Assembly: GCA_029933075.1 (NCBI GenBank)
Contig: JAOZOW010000003.1
Coordinates: 21,595 to 85,594, forward strand
From: Deltaproteobacteria bacterium
Lineage (GTDB): Bacteria; Desulfobacterota; DSM-4660; Desulfatiglandales; Desulfatiglandaceae
Direction of reading: 5' to 3'
DNA: 64,000 bases
Shown piece by piece: positions 9,414 to 16,365 of this stretch. Position numbers and translations under genes: made by a program. Within the stretch, counting starts at the first letter, position 1, and the number at the start of each line of letters is the position of its first letter. The notes under the pieces were generated by a model. It did no database searches. It saw nothing but the letters and a program-made list of their open reading frames with translations, and was not told where the DNA came from.

Positions 9414-10940
9414 ATGACAAGTGAACTTATCATAAACGCAAGGCCCCATGAAACCAGAGTGGCTCTTGTTGAAAACGGAGTCGTTGTGGAGCTCCATATC
9501 GAGAGAAAGACGGGGCGGGAGCTGATGGGAAACATCTACCGGGGTAGAATAGCAAGAGTACTGCCCGGTATGCAGGCTGCTTTCGTTGATATAGGCCTTG
9601 AAAGAACCGCCTTTCTGTATGTAGCGGATGTGTATAGCGACTACCTGGGACTCGAACAGATGATGCTTGAAAATAGCATCGACAATAGTGACCGGACAGA
9701 GCCAGCGGAGACTTCCACGAAACAATTACGAGATATCTCCTTTCAAATTGAAGACTTGCTCCACGAGGGGCAGGACATCATGGTACAGGTGGCCAAGGAG
9801 CCCATCGGGCACAAGGGCGCCAGAGTGACCACCCATATCTCACTGCCAGGCCGACACCTCGTGCTTATGCCCACAGTCAACCACATTGGGATCTCGAGAC
9901 GGATTGAGGACAGGGAAGAAAGAGATCGCCTCAGGGGTCTGATCCAGGAGCTCCGTAGCAGCGATTTTGGATTTATTGTCAGGACAGTGAGTGAAGGGGC
10001 ATCCAGGGAAAAGCTTAAATCGGAGATGGATTTCCTCCTAAAGCTCTGGGACACGATCCAGAAAAAAATGGAGAAAAGGGCAACCCCGGGGCTATTGCAC
10101 AAAGACCTCTCCGTTCCCTTGAGGGCTGTTCGGGATCTCTTTACCAAGGAAGTAGATCGCCTGGTGATTGACTCTCCGGAGGAATATGAAAATATCATGC
10201 GATTTATCAAGGCCTTTGCCCCCAGGCTGAAATATTCCGTGGAACTATATGAAGGGAAAGATCCTGTGTTCGACTCCTTCGGCATTGAAATGGAGATCTC
10301 CCGTGCCCTGGAAAACAAAATCTGGCTCAAATCAGGGGGCTATATTGTGATTGAAACGACCGAAGCCCTTACCCCTATAGATGTCAATACCGGCAGCTAT
10401 GTAGGAAAGAGGAACCTTGAAGAGACCATTCTGAAGACAAACTTAGAGGCCGTTAAAGAGATCGCCTATCAGCTTCGGTTCAGAAATATTGGAGGCCTCA
10501 TCGTAATCGATTTTATCGACATGGCAAAGAGATCGGACAGGGAAAGGGTCTTTATGGCCCTCAAAGAGGCCCTGAGCAAAGACAAGGCCAAAACCAATGT
10601 ACTTCCCATGTCAGATTTGGGTCTTATTGAGATGACACGGAAAAGGACCAGGGCCAGCCTGAATATGTTGCTCACCGAACCCTGTTCCTATTGTGAGGGC
10701 AAGGGCGTTCTCAAATCCAGACAGACTGTTTGCTACGAGATTTTCAGGGAGCTCGAAAGGGAATGTGCGTTGCCGGATAGTGAGGGACATGTGTATGTCA
10801 TGGTAAACCCTGAGATTGAAACCATGTTGCGGGAAGAAGAGCAGGATTCGATCATTGATCTTGAAAAACGGATAAACAAAAGGATTGTTATAATTGGGAA
10901 ATCAAATTTTCACCTTGAACAATACGAAATAACCGGCTAA
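9414..10940 (+). CDS. rng: Ribonuclease E/G family endoribonuclease
   Basis: Single-strand-specific endoribonuclease for rRNA maturation and mRNA turnover. The 508 residues match the RNase G form without the long RNase E scaffold. An S1 RNA-binding domain (about 36-130, with GNIYRGRIARVLPGMQAAFVDIG) is followed by the 5'-sensor and DNase I-like catalytic domain. The two metal-binding aspartates are Asp323 in TPIDVNTG and Asp366 in VIDFIDM. The zinc-link cysteines that join dimers are present as CSYC (Cys424 and Cys427). It follows the radical SAM/DUF2344 gene by 66 nt and is probably co-transcribed with it. Confidence 0.95.
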   Translation: MTSELIINARPHETRVALVENGVVVELHIERKTGRELMGNIYRGRIARVLPGMQAAFVDIGLERTAFLYVADVYSDYLGLEQMMLENSIDNSDRTEPAETSTKQLRDISFQIEDLLHEGQDIMVQVAKEPIGHKGARVTTHISLPGRHLVLMPTVNHIGISRRIEDREERDRLRGLIQELRSSDFGFIVRTVSEGASREKLKSEMDFLLKLWDTIQKKMEKRATPGLLHKDLSVPLRAVRDLFTKEVDRLVIDSPEEYENIMRFIKAFAPRLKYSVELYEGKDPVFDSFGIEMEISRALENKIWLKSGGYIVIETTEALTPIDVNTGSYVGKRNLEETILKTNLEAVKEIAYQLRFRNIGGLIVIDFIDMAKRSDRERVFMALKEALSKDKAKTNVLPMSDLGLIEMTRKRTRASLNMLLTEPCSYCEGKGVLKSRQTVCYEIFRELERECALPDSEGHVYVMVNPEIETMLREEEQDSIIDLEKRINKRIVIIGKSNFHLEQYEITG

Positions 10941-10962
10941 TATGAGTATTTAAATTAAAGAA

Positions 10963-11026
10963 AGGTGTCAGTTTAGCGTTTTGAAACAATCATTAGTCCG
11001 ATATGTTTTCAAATAGCTAAACACCT
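10963..11026. repeat. Imperfect stem-loop between rng and the PP2C gene
   Basis: Inner arms TTTAGCGTTTTGAAA (10972-10986) and its near-complement at 11007-11022 pair at 13 of 15 positions. Outer AGGTG/CACCT (10963-10967 and 11022-11026) extend the pairing around a 4-nt bulge. There is no U tract, so this looks more like an operator or a structured 5' leader of the phosphatase gene than a classical terminator. Confidence 0.45.
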
Positions 11027-11050
11027 ATAAGTAAGTTATTTGGGGTGATC

Positions 11051-11923
11051 ATGAAGCCTCCTCAGGTCAGGACCGCGGGGCTTACCGATGTTGGGCTTAA
11101 AAGAGAAGGCAATGAAGATTCCTTCTCGACAGATGATGCATTGCGACTTTACATTGTTGCGGACGGCATGGGAGGACACCTAGCCGGTGAAGTAGCAAGC
11201 CGAATTGCGGTAAACCTCATTAACCGGAGCTTTAAAAGGTGGACCGAATCGCAGGCACCGGTGGAAGCGCTTTTTGGTGAGCCCGACTCATCGCTTTCAA
11301 GGACCGGCAATTATGTGTTGAGCAGCATTCGGCTGGCCAATCGTGTTATCCACGAGATGGCCAACGAGTATGATCAATACCACGGGATGGGGACCACTGT
11401 GGCCGTCCTTGCCGTGATGCCCGACCTGATTATCTCGGCCAACGCTGGAGATAGCCCGATCTTCATGGTAAGAAATGGACAGATTGAGAAGATTTCCAGA
11501 GATCACACCCTGGTGGCAGAGCAGGTTGAAATGGGAGCCATGACCCCTGAGGAAGCGGAAGCCTCCCCCATGAAACACATGCTGACCAGAAATCTGGGCT
11601 CAGCCGAGGATGTGGAGCCCGATGTCTTTGAGATAATACCCGACAATAATGACCGATTCGTGCTTGCCAGTGATGGCCTGACAGACTTGGTTTCCGAGGA
11701 AGAGATCCGAGCCATGGTGGAAGTACAAAACAACCCGAATGCCCTTTGTAAGGATTTCATAGAGCTGGCCCTTGAAAGGGGCGGGCATGACAACACCACG
11801 GTTGTGACCGTTTTCCTTGAAGAAGTGGAAAAACCCGCATCGGGGTCTTTCAGTAAGATCGGTGGCTTAGTAGCGGATATTTTCTCAACTTCACAGAAGC
11901 TGGTAAGAATTTTTAGGCCCTGA
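11051..11923 (+). CDS. PP2C-type serine/threonine protein phosphatase (Stp1/IreP family)
   Basis: Metal-dependent phosphatase that removes phosphate from Ser/Thr of proteins, 290 aa, cytoplasmic. The metal-binding motifs are all present: GNEDS near the N-terminus, ADGMGGHLAGE, GMGTTVAVL, NAGDSP, ASDGLTD and GHDNTTVV. After the catalytic core (about residue 245) a tail of about 45 residues ends in a mildly hydrophobic stretch. The ATG at 11051 is preceded by GGGG, with an in-frame GTG at 11045 as alternative. An FHA-domain gene follows 75 bp later. Phosphatase plus phosphothreonine reader implies a Hanks-type kinase elsewhere, since none is in the window. Confidence 0.93.
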   Translation: MKPPQVRTAGLTDVGLKREGNEDSFSTDDALRLYIVADGMGGHLAGEVASRIAVNLINRSFKRWTESQAPVEALFGEPDSSLSRTGNYVLSSIRLANRVIHEMANEYDQYHGMGTTVAVLAVMPDLIISANAGDSPIFMVRNGQIEKISRDHTLVAEQVEMGAMTPEEAEASPMKHMLTRNLGSAEDVEPDVFEIIPDNNDRFVLASDGLTDLVSEEEIRAMVEVQNNPNALCKDFIELALERGGHDNTTVVTVFLEEVEKPASGSFSKIGGLVADIFSTSQKLVRIFRP

Positions 11924-11933
11924 AATTATTTTA

Positions 11934-11961
11934 TTGCTATTTTATAATCTAATGGTATAAT
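11934..11961 (+). promoter_or_regulatory. Predicted promoter of the FHA gene
   Basis: TTGCTA (11934-11939) and a consensus TATAAT (11956-11961) lie 16 bp apart in a very AT-rich stretch just before the FHA gene. That gene may thus be expressed on its own as well as with the phosphatase gene. Confidence 0.5.
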
Positions 11962-11998
11962 ATATGTATAATTGAGTATAAAATAGAGGGGGATGATC

Positions 11999-12718
11999 AT
12001 GGCCAGACTTATTTTGACCTTTAATAAGCAAGTCATAAAGGAATATCCTTTTGACAAGGACTGGATGACCATTGGCCGTAAGCCCGAAAACGATATCCAG
12101 ATCGATAACCTTGCCGTGTCTAGCCACCATGCAAGAATCGACAAGACCGGGCCCGATTATATCCTCACCGACTTGCAGAGTACCAACGGCACCTTCATCA
12201 AGGACAAAAGGATTGTTACCCACAAGCTAAAACATGGTGATAATATTGTAATCGGTAAACACGTCCTCCTCTTCCTTGCCTCTGATAAGGGTGTGTCACC
12301 CGAGCCCGAACCGTCAGAGCCCATGGACATGGACAAGACCATGATGCTGGATACTGCCAAACAGCGTGAATTGCTGGCCAAGGCGAAGGGTGCTGCAGCT
12401 CAAAAGAAAGCGGAAAAAATTGGTGTGTTAACGTTCTTGGAAGGTGCAAAGCAGCAGGGTGAAGTCGAATTGACCAAGAAGCTGACCAGACTGGGCAAAG
12501 CCGATACCTGCGAAGTCAAGCTTTCCGGGATGATGATGGGAGCCACTGCAGCAACCATCAGCAAGCGCCCATCCGGGTATACCATCAGCTTTACCGGTGG
12601 AATGACAAAGTTAAAGGTGAATGGAAAAGTGGTGAAGGAAAGCGTGGCGTTAAAAGATTTCGACACGATCGAACTGGGTTCTTATAAAATGCAATTTTAC
12701 CAGAAAGACAGCAAATAG
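11999..12718 (+). CDS. FHA-domain protein with a second, degenerate FHA module
   Basis: Phosphothreonine-reading adaptor of 239 aa. The first FHA domain (about residues 18-90) keeps the binding residues: GR in MTIGRKPEND, the SSHH pair, and the Asn-Gly of STNGTF. A charged linker follows (about 95-140, with PEPEPSEPMDMDKTM and a Lys/Ala stretch). The C-terminal 95 residues repeat the pattern (LTRLGKADTCEVKL, then VNGKVV, then FDTIELG). There the SxxH element has become GATAAT, so this copy looks like an FHA fold that has lost ligand binding. The ATG at 11999 fits GAGGGGG at six-base spacing better than the in-frame ATG at 11993. It probably works with the adjacent PP2C phosphatase. Confidence 0.85.
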   Translation: MARLILTFNKQVIKEYPFDKDWMTIGRKPENDIQIDNLAVSSHHARIDKTGPDYILTDLQSTNGTFIKDKRIVTHKLKHGDNIVIGKHVLLFLASDKGVSPEPEPSEPMDMDKTMMLDTAKQRELLAKAKGAAAQKKAEKIGVLTFLEGAKQQGEVELTKKLTRLGKADTCEVKLSGMMMGATAATISKRPSGYTISFTGGMTKLKVNGKVVKESVALKDFDTIELGSYKMQFYQKDSK

Positions 12719-12720
12719 GA

Positions 12721-12948
12721 TCAACGCTTTTTTCGCCTCCGTTTCAGCTCGCTCAACCCTTCTTCTATCTCTTTCTTGGTGAAAGTCTTCTTGCATTTGG
12801 TGCACTGATATCTTTCGTCAATCAATTTGTCGTAAATGAGGTCATCGGAAAAATTCACCGTGTGGAACCTCAAGGAAAAATTGTAGACCAGATTGAAGTC
12901 CTTGTTATTACAAGCATCGCACAAGAAAAAGTCCTGGATTTCTCCCAT
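12721..12948 (-). CDS. Small zinc-ribbon protein
   Basis: A 75-residue protein of unknown role. Two CxxC pairs (Cys10/Cys13 and Cys49/Cys52) would bind one zinc ion. The end is a very basic tail (KRRRKKR) suited to nucleic-acid contact. The ATG at 12948 has GGAGGAGAG upstream. It converges with the FHA gene at a 2-nt distance. I know no function for it; an RNA- or DNA-associated accessory protein is the most I would infer. Confidence 0.7.
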   Translation of the reverse strand: MGEIQDFFLCDACNNKDFNLVYNFSLRFHTVNFSDDLIYDKLIDERYQCTKCKKTFTKKEIEEGLSELKRRRKKR

Positions 12949-13036
12949 CCTCTCTCCTCCCAAACGAGCATTCGCTCCTTATTAAACAGCGCAGGATTTC
13001 ACCCCCTGAGATACCAAGCAAACGCATGCTGATATT

Positions 13037-13052
13037 CAGAAACCGGTTTCTG
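13037..13052. repeat. 16-bp perfect palindrome
   Basis: CAGAAACCGGTTTCTG is fully self-complementary and lies in the 238-bp gap between the zinc-ribbon gene and tRNA-Thr, 45 bp before the -35 of the plus-strand promoter at 13097. The size and symmetry suit a dimeric repressor, but no regulator is known for it. Confidence 0.35.
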
Positions 13053-13096
13053 TTCTTTCGAATCCATTCCCAATTACCAGTCCCGTGGCCTTTTAA

Positions 13097-13125
13097 TTGA
13101 CCCGGCGGTTCCTGGAGCATATAGT
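13097..13125 (+). promoter_or_regulatory. Predicted sigma70 promoter reading toward pyrF
   Basis: TTGACC (13097-13102) and TATAGT (13120-13125) are separated by exactly 17 bp, a near-consensus promoter. Its transcript would begin near 13132, run antisense through tRNA-Thr and reach pyrF after about 270 nt. I found no better pair between the tRNA and pyrF. Confidence 0.55.
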
Positions 13126-13186
13126 ACCCCTGTCCTAATGATTCTCTGGAAATTTTAAGACAAGAAAGTGACGCAATCAGCAGCAG

Positions 13187-13262
13187 TGGAGCCACCGTGC
13201 GGAGTCGAACCGCAGACATCCTCATTACGAGTGAGGTGCTCTACCAGCTGAGCTACGGTGGC
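13187..13262 (-). tRNA. tRNA-Thr (anticodon CGU)
   Basis: A complete 76-nt cloverleaf on the minus strand. Acceptor GCCACCG pairs with CGGTGGC. The D arm is GCTC-AGCTGGTA-GAGC. The anticodon stem CCTCA/TGAGG holds the loop CTCGTAA, so the anticodon is CGT (+ strand 13227-13229) and reads ACG. The T arm is TGCGG-TTCGACT-CCGCA, followed by discriminator T and an encoded CCA. A promoter stands directly upstream. Confidence 0.97.
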
Positions 13263-13276
13263 TCAACAGGTCCAAA

Positions 13277-13305
13277 AATATAGATCCTTTTTTTTTGTGT
13301 GTCCA
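13277..13305 (-). promoter_or_regulatory. Promoter of tRNA-Thr
   Basis: Reading the minus strand, TGGACA (13300-13305) and TATATT (13277-13282) lie 17 bp apart. The -10 ends 14 bp before the tRNA 5' end, the distance expected for a short tRNA leader. Confidence 0.7.
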
Positions 13306-13399
13306 TATTTTTTTGGGATGCTGTTGCCACGCAAAAAATTTTCCCCATCTTTTCTCACACGCTGGATTTTCCCAGTGCTTAAAGCAGGGAGGACAAACC

Positions 13400-14119
13400 A
13401 TGAAAGAACCAAAAGACTACATTATTTTCCCGTTGGATCTCCCAAGCTACGACAAGGCAATGCCTTACGTGGAAGTGTTAAAAGATGATGTAGGGCTTTT
13501 CAAGGTCGGCCTCGAACTCTTCATAAGCGAAGGGCCCCACATCCTTCGATCCATCAGGGAAGAGGGCGGAGCTGGCATCTTTTTGGACCTGAAGCTTCAC
13601 GATATTCCGGTCACCATGAGCCGTGCTTTTATGGCCGCAAGCCGCCACGGGCCGCAATTCGTGTCAGTGCATTGCGATCAAGGAGAAGATATGCTGCGCA
13701 ATGTCGCAGAAAACAATCCCGGGAAAACCAAAATCCTGGGTATTACCCTCCTCACGAGTCTCAATCGGGACAATCTCCTGCGGCTCGGGTACAAAGACGT
13801 TTATGTGGAGGACCCGGGTGCAATGGTCCTTCTCAGGGCAAGGATGGCGATGGAGGCAGGATGTCATGGAGTGGTCTGCTCCGGCCTTGAGGTGGCCAGG
13901 ATCCGCAGGGAACTTGGAGAGCACCTGATTGTTGTTACACCTGGGATCCGTCCTGCCTGGTCTGTAGTCAGCCAAGACGACCAAAAACGAATAGTCACCC
14001 CCAAGGCTGCGGTCCAGAATGGGGCAGACTTCGTGGTGATCGGCAGACCCATTCGAGATGCCCAAGACCCGGCGGTGGCCGCGAAGAGGGTGGCCGAGGA
14101 GATCGCCTCGGCCTTGTGA
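13400..14119 (+). CDS. pyrF: Orotidine-5'-phosphate decarboxylase
   Basis: Last step of UMP synthesis: OMP to UMP plus CO2. The protein has 239 aa, normal for PyrF. The catalytic array appears as LDLKLHDIP (Asp-x-Lys-x-x-Asp) at about residues 56-64, and the phosphate-binding end as VTPGIR and VVIGRPI. The ATG at 13400 has GGGAGG nine bases upstream; frames extending further 5' have no such support. Its stop overlaps a GTG (GTGA) that may start the next gene, suggesting coupled translation. Confidence 0.95.
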   Translation: MKEPKDYIIFPLDLPSYDKAMPYVEVLKDDVGLFKVGLELFISEGPHILRSIREEGGAGIFLDLKLHDIPVTMSRAFMAASRHGPQFVSVHCDQGEDMLRNVAENNPGKTKILGITLLTSLNRDNLLRLGYKDVYVEDPGAMVLLRARMAMEAGCHGVVCSGLEVARIRRELGEHLIVVTPGIRPAWSVVSQDDQKRIVTPKAAVQNGADFVVIGRPIRDAQDPAVAAKRVAEEIASAL

Positions 14120-15180
14120 AACCTCCCCCTCTCGGGATGGCCCTGCCTGTCTCCAAAAAGCCCGTTATACCTGGCGGAAACATAGAAATCGCTATGGATG
14201 CCACAGAGGAATCCCTTTTAAGCTCGCTGGTAAGGACCTTCCAAGAGGCACTTAAGCTAAGCCTTGAGCTTTTTAAGGTGATGGTGCCTGTGCTCATTGC
14301 AGTGGAAATCCTTCAGCATCTCGATCTCATAAGATATCTTGCCATGCCTTTAGTACCCGTTATGGAGATGGTAGGCCTTCCTCCTGAAATGGGACTTGTG
14401 TGGGCCACTGCAATGTTCAACAACCTCTATGGAGCCATGGTTGTCTTCCTTAGCCTCATCAAACAAAGTCCCATGACCCAAGCCCAGGCAACGGTCATCT
14501 GCACTATGATGCTGGTGGCCCACAGCCTTCCCGTAGAACTGAGAATTGCACAGGCCTCAGGCCCCCGACTCCTGTTCCAGACTATTATGCGCACCGGATC
14601 AGCCTTCTTGCTCGGGTGGTTGCTACATATATTCTATTCCGGCTTCGACCTTCTCCAGGCACCTGTGAACATCCTGCTCTCCCAGGGCCCGCAAGCATTG
14701 CCGGGTCCCCGGTCACCTTCCTTGTGGGCCTGGCGTGAACTCCAGAGTCTCTTTTCAATATTTCTCATCATACAGGGACTCTTCCTGCTTATGCGCCTAC
14801 TGGAGAGGATAAGGGCCATTGACCTCATGAATCGACTTTTGCGGCCCTTACTGAAATTGATAGGGATCGGACCTAAGGCTTCTGCCATCGCTGTGATAGG
14901 GCTAACCATGGGCATTTCCTACGGGGGCGGTATTATCATACATGAATCAAGATCGGGCCGCATCCATAGAAAAGATGTCTTTTATGCCCTCACTTTTATG
15001 GGCTTGTCCCACGCCCTTATTGAAGATACCCTACTCATGGTCGCGTTGGGGGGAGATCTATCGGGCGTACTGATTGCCCGGCTCATCTTTTCCCTCGTAG
15101 CGGTGTCTCTCATGGTAAAGATTATTGATCATTTCCCTGAAGACCTCTGCGACAGATTTTTCTGGGGAAACGCTATGTAA
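14116..15180 (+). CDS. Nucleoside-recognition (gate) domain membrane protein
   Basis: Integral membrane protein of up to 354 aa related to the SpmA/SpmB and nucleoside-transporter gate-domain group; substrate and function are unknown. Two similar halves can be seen, each a set of hydrophobic helices: LSLELFKVMVPVLIAVEIL and MFNNLYGAMVVFLSL in the first, MGISYGGGIIIHES and MGLSHALIEDTLLMV in the second. The start is uncertain: a GTG at 14116 overlaps the pyrF stop, and an ATG at 14194 would give 328 aa. Neither has a strong ribosome site, and the overlap favours the first by coupling. Confidence 0.75.
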   Translation: MKPPPLGMALPVSKKPVIPGGNIEIAMDATEESLLSSLVRTFQEALKLSLELFKVMVPVLIAVEILQHLDLIRYLAMPLVPVMEMVGLPPEMGLVWATAMFNNLYGAMVVFLSLIKQSPMTQAQATVICTMMLVAHSLPVELRIAQASGPRLLFQTIMRTGSAFLLGWLLHIFYSGFDLLQAPVNILLSQGPQALPGPRSPSLWAWRELQSLFSIFLIIQGLFLLMRLLERIRAIDLMNRLLRPLLKLIGIGPKASAIAVIGLTMGISYGGGIIIHESRSGRIHRKDVFYALTFMGLSHALIEDTLLMVALGGDLSGVLIARLIFSLVAVSLMVKIIDHFPEDLCDRFFWGNAM

Positions 15181-15276
15181 AACATGGGAAGCGTCTTGGG
15201 CATATTTGACCAAAATCCTAATAACCAAAACTCCTGGGTGGGAGAGGACAGTTATACAAGACAGCAGGGGGGAACA

Positions 15277-16161
15277 TTGAAAAGACAAGGAGAATTCAGG
15301 ACTCCAGAGGGTGTTTTCCACTACCTTGACTGGGGCGGCCGAGGCCCACTCACCCACCTGTCTCATGCCACCGGGTTTTGCGCAGGCCTTTACACGCCCT
15401 TTGCCCAAAGACTCCGGACGCGTCTTCATGTCCTGGGAATGGATGACCGTGGACATGGAAAGACGCGGGTCCCCGCAGACCCTCACAGGCTCAAAGACTG
15501 GGACATTTTTGTGACTGACCTGGAGCGTTTTTTCGAACACCTTGGTGAGCCGGTAGTGGCCATGGGGCACTCCCGCGGCGCAGTGGCCAGTATGCTGCTT
15601 ACAATCAAACGGCCAGAACTCGTGAAAGCTCTGATCCTCATAGACCCAACCATACTGCCCTTCTCATGGATGTGGTGGTGGTATCTCGCCAAGAAACTGG
15701 GACTGTCCAGGTATGTCCCAATCGCTCACCGGGCAGCCAAGAGGCAAAGCACCTGGCCGAACCGTGAAACCATTTTGTCAGTTTATCGCACGAAAGCCTC
15801 ATTTTCAGCGTGGCAAGAGGGTTTCCTGGAGAGCTATATTTCCTGGGGCACAGAGGAAACAGCAGATGGTGCCGTCAAATTGTGCTGTGAGCCCACTTGG
15901 GAGTCCCGCTGTTTTGCCGTATGCCCCCATAACGTGTGGCGCCATATTCCCCGGCTCAATAAGCCCACGCTGGTCCTCTACGGGTTAAAATCGGATACAT
16001 TCCTCAAGCCTGCTGCGAAGCGCTTCAAGGCCAATGTGCCCGAAGCCGCCATGGTCGGTTTTGAAGATACCGGCCACTTTGTGCCGATGGAGCGTCCAGA
16101 CGAATGTGCTCAGGCCATTTTCGAGTTCTTGCGGACCCAAGGAGTCATCCGACCCGCCTGA
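15277..16161 (+). CDS. Alpha/beta-hydrolase fold enzyme
   Basis: Cytoplasmic serine hydrolase of unknown substrate, about 294 aa. The nucleophile elbow GHSRGA places Ser99. The acid is likely the Asp in YGLKSDTFLKP and the base the His in EDTGHFVPMERP, so the triad is complete. HATGF near residue 25 probably supplies the oxyanion hole. The TTG at 15277 follows a GGGGGG stretch and begins just before the conserved first strand. An ATG at 15184 would add 31 Asn/Gln-rich residues that look non-coding. The gene follows the gate-domain gene closely; the context does not reveal a substrate. Confidence 0.8.
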   Translation: MKRQGEFRTPEGVFHYLDWGGRGPLTHLSHATGFCAGLYTPFAQRLRTRLHVLGMDDRGHGKTRVPADPHRLKDWDIFVTDLERFFEHLGEPVVAMGHSRGAVASMLLTIKRPELVKALILIDPTILPFSWMWWWYLAKKLGLSRYVPIAHRAAKRQSTWPNRETILSVYRTKASFSAWQEGFLESYISWGTEETADGAVKLCCEPTWESRCFAVCPHNVWRHIPRLNKPTLVLYGLKSDTFLKPAAKRFKANVPEAAMVGFEDTGHFVPMERPDECAQAIFEFLRTQGVIRPA

Positions 16162-16207
16162 GCCTAAAAGCGGCCCTGGCCCCGGCTGCGAACCCGCGGC
16201 AAAACGC

Positions 16208-16237
16208 TTGACCCCGCAAATGGATCTATTGTATTTT
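16208..16237 (+). promoter_or_regulatory. Possible promoter of the acyl-CoA synthetase gene
   Basis: TTGACC (16208-16213) and TATTTT (16232-16237) at 18-bp spacing lie in the 204-bp gap after the hydrolase gene. The -10 is weak. Confidence 0.35.
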
Positions 16238-16329
16238 TTAAGAAAGCTCCTACACTTAGATAATTCGGCCCATGACCATAGCGCTTTATGTGTTCTGTTT
16301 TTGGCCGATCCCAAAATATTTTGGGGAAT

Positions 16330-16349
16330 CTGCCTGCCGCCGCAGGCAG
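16330..16349. repeat. GC-rich hairpin just before a ribosome-binding site
   Basis: CTGCCTGC and GCAGGCAG form an 8-bp perfect stem with a CGCC loop. The GGGGAAAAGG ribosome site of the downstream synthetase begins at the next base. It could shield the leader RNA or tune translation. It could also be one copy of a dispersed genomic repeat, which a single window cannot show. Confidence 0.5.
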
Positions 16350-16365
16350 GGGAAAAGGTGAATCC

